A stretch of 7,940 bases of DNA, taken from assembly GCA_900321195.1 (NCBI GenBank), contig ONVG01000061.1, forward strand, positions 1 through 7,940, written 5' to 3'. The notes beneath the pieces are model-generated. The model saw only the letters and a program-made list of their open reading frames with translations, did no database searches and had not been told where the DNA came from. This stretch comes from an uncultured Eubacteriales bacterium. GTDB taxonomy: Bacteria; Bacillota; Clostridia; Oscillospirales; Acutalibacteraceae. This document shows, in pieces, positions 6,340-7,940 of this stretch (positions are counted from its first letter, which is position 1; each line of letters starts with the position of its first letter). A program made the translations under genes and the position numbers.

Positions 6340-6426
6340 GGAGGATTACTCAAGTGGTGAAGAGGCTCCCCTGCTAAGGGAGTAGGTCGGGAAACCGGCG
6401 CGAGGGTTCAAATCCCTTGTCCTCCG
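6340..6426 (+). tRNA. tRNA-Ser (anticodon GCU)
   Basis: A complete 87-base class II tRNA. Acceptor GGAGGAT (6340-6346) pairs with GTCCTCC (6419-6425) with one G-U pair, and the discriminator is G6426. The anticodon stem CTCCC/GGGAG encloses loop CTGCTAA with GCT at 6373-6375, reading AGC and AGU. The long variable arm (GGTCGGGAAACCGGC) and T loop TTCAAAT are present. CCA is not encoded. It is probably cotranscribed with the tRNA upstream, since no separate promoter is evident. Its 3' end is a plausible integration site for a mobile element. Confidence 0.97.
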
Positions 6427-6430
6427 CTTT

Positions 6431-6472
6431 ATAACAAAAGACGAGAAGTCAAGGCTTCTTGTCTTTTGTTAT
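6431..6472 (+). terminator. Terminator-like hairpin after the tRNA pair
   Basis: ATAACAAAAGAC.. (6431-6448) and its complement (6455-6472) form an 18-base-pair stem with one G-U pair and a six-base loop. The U-rich tract (CTTTTGTT) is inside the descending arm rather than after it, so release may occur within the arm. It starts four bases after the tRNA. Confidence 0.75.
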
Positions 6473-6947
6473 ATAGACTATCTTCTAAGCATCACAAGAC
6501 TATTTTATCCTACAAAAAGGTTCAGCGATAACCAGCCCACGCAATGCAGCGATTTACGGGTCTTGCACAATGAGTGTTTCCCGACTTTCAATGTTTAGCT
6601 TCTCGCTTACTTTGATTTGTGTATTAAACAGGAACAAGTACTTACCCGGTACTGAAAGGTAGCAATCAGAGATTGGCAAACTGTAAACTGATTGGCTTGC
6701 TCGTTCCGAAACGCATCGGAAGTTATGGCACGGCAGGAACCGACACCCGTGTGGTTATAACTGTTATTCAGAAACCTTTGTATCTTTGTCTTGTTGCTTA
6801 TATTCAGTTTTGGTAAGAGCAAATCAAGAGTTGGTTGTCTTTGCTCTTATGTCAGCAGACAGTTCGATCTTGTCTGCTCGCACAAAAACAAAAAATATGC
6901 CAAGCCTTAACACCTTTCTTGTTTCACGCTCGAAAAGGTATTCTGAC
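6473..6947. other. Gene-free region rich in inverted repeats; possible structured RNA
   Basis: I see no convincing protein gene here. Inverted repeats are dense in the middle. AGTAC/GTACT is at 6637-6641 and 6649-6653. AGCAATCAG/CTGATTGGCT is at 6661-6669 and 6688-6697, both inside GGAAC/GTTCC (6631-6635, 6703-6707). AGTTAT/ATAACT (6721-6726, 6757-6762) encloses CACGG/CCGTG (6729-6733, 6747-6751). A perfect ten-base pair TAAGAGCAAA/TTTGCTCTTA is at 6814-6823 and 6840-6849, and AGCAGACA/TGTCTGCT at 6854-6861 and 6871-6878. Together they suggest a multi-helix RNA next to the tRNA genes. No good promoter is visible for it on either strand, so it might depend on read-through from the tRNAs. Strand and ends are unknown. 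Large ornate RNAs such as GOLLD and ROOL are known near tRNAs, but I cannot match this to either by eye. Confidence 0.4.
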
Positions 6948-6976
6948 TTGACATAATTCCTAAAATAGGCTATAAT
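6948..6976 (+). promoter_or_regulatory. Near-perfect promoter of a candidate small RNA
   Basis: Perfect TTGACA (6948-6953), a 17-base spacer and perfect TATAAT (6971-6976). The -10 is embedded in a small palindrome, GGCTA-TAAT-TAGCC (6968-6981), which could be an operator. The preceding bases are GGC, so there is no TGn extended -10, unlike the promoters further left. Confidence 0.88.
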
Positions 6977-6982
6977 TAGCCC

Positions 6983-7089
6983 ATAGAACGGCATTCATAA
7001 GTCGTGAGGTATTTTGGAGATACCTTCCGGCGGATGCCCATCGGTTGTTTGCAGACAACGGGTGGGCTGTGGATGTCTTTTTTATTTTT
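6983..7089 (+). ncRNA. Candidate structured small RNA, about 105 bases
   Basis: Seven bases past a near-perfect promoter, a compact transcript with no coding potential is predicted. Helix 1 is GGCATTC with GGATGCC (6990-6996, 7032-7038). Inside it lies a hairpin GAGGTAT/ATACCTT (7006-7012, 7020-7026). Helix 2 is a 13-position stem with one mismatch (7036-7048 with 7055-7067) and a six-base loop. Helices 1 and 2 share 7036-7038, so they compete slightly. T runs at 7078-7083 and 7085-7089 end the unit, but lie ten bases past helix 2. A weaker AGACA/TGTCT pairing (7053-7057, 7074-7078) abuts the T run and excludes helix 2. It could be a trans-acting or antisense RNA, or an RNA that switches its own terminator. 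The next gene has its own promoter at 7193, so this is probably not a simple leader. I do not recognise the family. Confidence 0.6.
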
Positions 7090-7192
7090 CTGAAAACGCA
7101 TCAACAGCATCATACACTAAATTTTTGTTTTTGTCAACCTGTTTTTTGTATTTTTTCTCATAAAAATATAACTCCCTATACGATATTACTGA

Positions 7193-7221
7193 TTGATTAT
7201 CTTGCCTCTATCGCTTATAAT
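7193..7221 (+). promoter_or_regulatory. Promoter of the ribbon-helix-helix gene
   Basis: TTGATT at 7193-7198, a 17-base spacer and perfect TATAAT at 7216-7221, without a TGn extension. Transcription would start near 7228, about 28 bases before the ATG at 7256, and probably also covers the lipoprotein gene. Confidence 0.8.
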
Positions 7222-7255
7222 GGCAATATACACACTACAAAAGGGGATAACAACA

Positions 7256-7471
7256 ATGAGCTATGACGAAAAAGCAAAAGCACGAATGGTAAAATATATG
7301 CAGTCAAAAAGAGAATCACTGCGGCTTAATCTGCCGTTAGGAACAAAAGACCTATGGAAAGACTATGCTGCCGATTACGGTATGAGCGTGACCGAGCTGA
7401 TCACGAAGCTGATTGAGAAGGATATGAAGGAACACAACTGGTCTGGCGGTGTTGGCTTCAAATTGAAATAA
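7256..7471 (+). CDS. Small ribbon-helix-helix (Arc-like) DNA-binding protein
   Basis: A 71-residue basic protein with the ribbon-helix-helix layout. A beta strand SLRLNLP (21-27) would insert into the major groove as an antiparallel ribbon in the dimer. Helix A follows near 29-41 (GTKDLWKDYAADY), then a short turn and helix B (SVTELITKLIEKDMKE, 44-59). The N-terminal 20 residues are lysine/arginine-rich. The pattern LNLPxGTKDxxKxYA followed by a serine-led second helix is common in small regulators carried by Firmicute plasmids and integrative elements. A role as autorepressor or accessory DNA-binding protein is inference. The start at 7256 is chosen because AAGGGGAT (7241-7248) is a suitable ribosome site, and the in-frame ATG at 7193 falls in the -35 element and so is not transcribed. 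The inverted repeat over its stop codon is described separately. Confidence 0.82.
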   Translation: MSYDEKAKARMVKYMQSKRESLRLNLPLGTKDLWKDYAADYGMSVTELITKLIEKDMKEHNWSGGVGFKLK

Positions 7472-7488
7472 TGGGGCTTGAAGCCCCA
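7454..7488 (+). promoter_or_regulatory. Competing hairpins across the RHH stop codon
   Basis: TGGGGC-TTGAA-GCCCCA (7472-7488) is a perfect compact hairpin starting one base after the stop codon, with no U run behind it. Its middle, TTGAAGCC (7478-7485), is also perfectly complementary to GGCTTCAA (7454-7461) inside the coding end, so two exclusive structures are possible. It may affect message stability or read-through into the lipoprotein gene. Confidence 0.45.
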
Positions 7489-7581
7489 AAAATCATCCGC
7501 ACAAGGCGTATGAAAACCGTCAGAGGATTTCCAGTGGGTAAGGCTTTTAGCGGTTACCTTTATTACGAGGAGGTCAAATAT

Positions 7582-7940
7582 ATGAGAATTTCAAAACGCA
7601 TAATACCTTTGTTTATGGCAGCATTTTTGTGCTTTGCTGTTCCGGTCGGATGCTCTTCCTCTGAAAAAACTCCGGCTGCTGATCCCGAAAGCAAAGCGTC
7701 CGTTGAAAGCAAAGCGCCGGATGAAAGCAGCACGGCCATCGCTTTCCTGATTAACGGGGCCCCTCTGTTTGTCATTGAAACAAATGATGAATGGACGCAT
7801 GTCTGTATCGGCCGGGATGACGGAAGTGCCTGGAAACTGGATGGATGGATTCGCACAAACCAGCTTGCGTTTTCCGAAGAGCTGCTCAGCACCACCTGCG
7901 ATAGAACCGGACAGTCCGTCACTGCGTCCTTCCTGAAGCA
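7582..7940 (+). CDS. Lipoprotein with SH3-like domain, 3' end outside window
   Basis: The first 119 codons of an exported lipoprotein. The open frame runs off the window. The signal sequence has basic residues (RISKR), a hydrophobic core (about 7-20) and a lipobox-like PVGC with Cys24 as the likely lipidated residue; proline at -3 is not typical. A low-complexity linker (about 25-51) repeats ESKA (PESKASVESKAPDES). From about 52 the segment FLINGAPLFVIETNDEWTHV and on to DGWIRTNQLAF resembles a bacterial SH3-like domain (V...DEW..V......GWI...L), a fold used for wall or peptide binding. The ribosome site GAGGAGGT (7567-7574) supports ATG 7582. No promoter is seen in the 110 bases upstream, so it is probably cotranscribed with the ribbon-helix-helix gene. 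The gene is visibly richer in G+C than its neighbours. Full length and function are unknown. Confidence 0.8.
   Translation, partial: MRISKRIIPLFMAAFLCFAVPVGCSSSEKTPAADPESKASVESKAPDESSTAIAFLINGAPLFVIETNDEWTHVCIGRDDGSAWKLDGWIRTNQLAFSEELLSTTCDRTGQSVTASFLK

Noticed and set aside
6541..6822. Minus-strand open frames in the gene-free region (71 codons at 6607-6822, and a longer frame without ATG ending near 6556)
   Set aside because: Neither has a ribosome site, a recognisable domain or a good start. They overlap the inverted repeats and look like chance frames in structured sequence. The ATG-less one reads rather protein-like, so a decayed gene is not fully excluded.
6983..7089. A known riboswitch (the GTCGTGA stretch recalls the ZTP class)
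   Set aside because: The rest of the ZTP core is missing and no target gene follows within the same transcript.
6473..7255. CRISPR array, group II intron, tmRNA or RNase P RNA
   Set aside because: There are no regularly spaced repeats, no domain V-like hairpin or GTGYG start, and none of the conserved tmRNA or RNase P sequences.
7045..7266. A 73-codon plus-strand frame starting with TTG
   Set aside because: It begins inside the small-RNA stem, lacks a ribosome site and crosses the promoter of the next gene.
7563..7922. Minus-strand frames opposite the lipoprotein gene
   Set aside because: The plus strand has a signal sequence, ribosome site and domain pattern; the opposite frames have none.

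Overview
The window reads as chromosome from a low-to-moderate G+C anaerobic Firmicute, most likely Oscillospiraceae/Ruminococcus-like. The grounds are a clostridial 2[4Fe-4S] ferredoxin, a PASTA-domain kinase homologue with an N-terminal zinc ribbon, strong AGGAGG ribosome sites, sigma-A promoters with extended -10 elements, and tRNA genes that do not encode CCA. The genus is inference.

Positions 1-4360 hold two leftward units and one rightward gene. The leftward operon yerC-like regulator > SAM methyltransferase > hslO (Hsp33) runs from 2017 to 59 with overlapping reading frames and probably ends at a weak hairpin near 34-57. Divergent from it is a 56-residue ferredoxin gene (2184-2354) with its own consensus promoter and terminator. 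Next comes a leftward gene (4115-2493) for a membrane protein with zinc ribbon, kinase-like domain, one transmembrane helix and two PASTA domains. Its active-site residues are lost, so it should be a pseudokinase.

Positions 4305-6036 carry two separately promoted rightward genes: an Sfp-type 4'-phosphopantetheinyl transferase, and a secreted Ig-like/CAP-domain protein closed by a good terminator.

Positions 6075-6472 carry two serine tRNAs, anticodons UGA and GCU, from one promoter, with a GC-rich long-range stem in the 119-base spacer and a strong hairpin after the second tRNA.

Positions 6473-7255 have no convincing protein gene. About 6630-6880 contains several nested and consecutive inverted repeats and may be a structured RNA. 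A near-perfect promoter at 6948-6976 then drives what looks like an independent small RNA of about 105 bases. Positions 7090-7190 are T/A-rich and I see nothing there.

From 7193 to the end lies what looks like accessory DNA: a small ribbon-helix-helix DNA-binding protein, then the start of a more G+C-rich lipoprotein gene cut by the window edge. The two promoters in this right-hand region lack the TGn extended -10 found at the six promoters to the left, which together with the tRNA boundary hints at a mobile-element or genomic-island edge. No integrase, relaxase or att duplication is visible to prove this.
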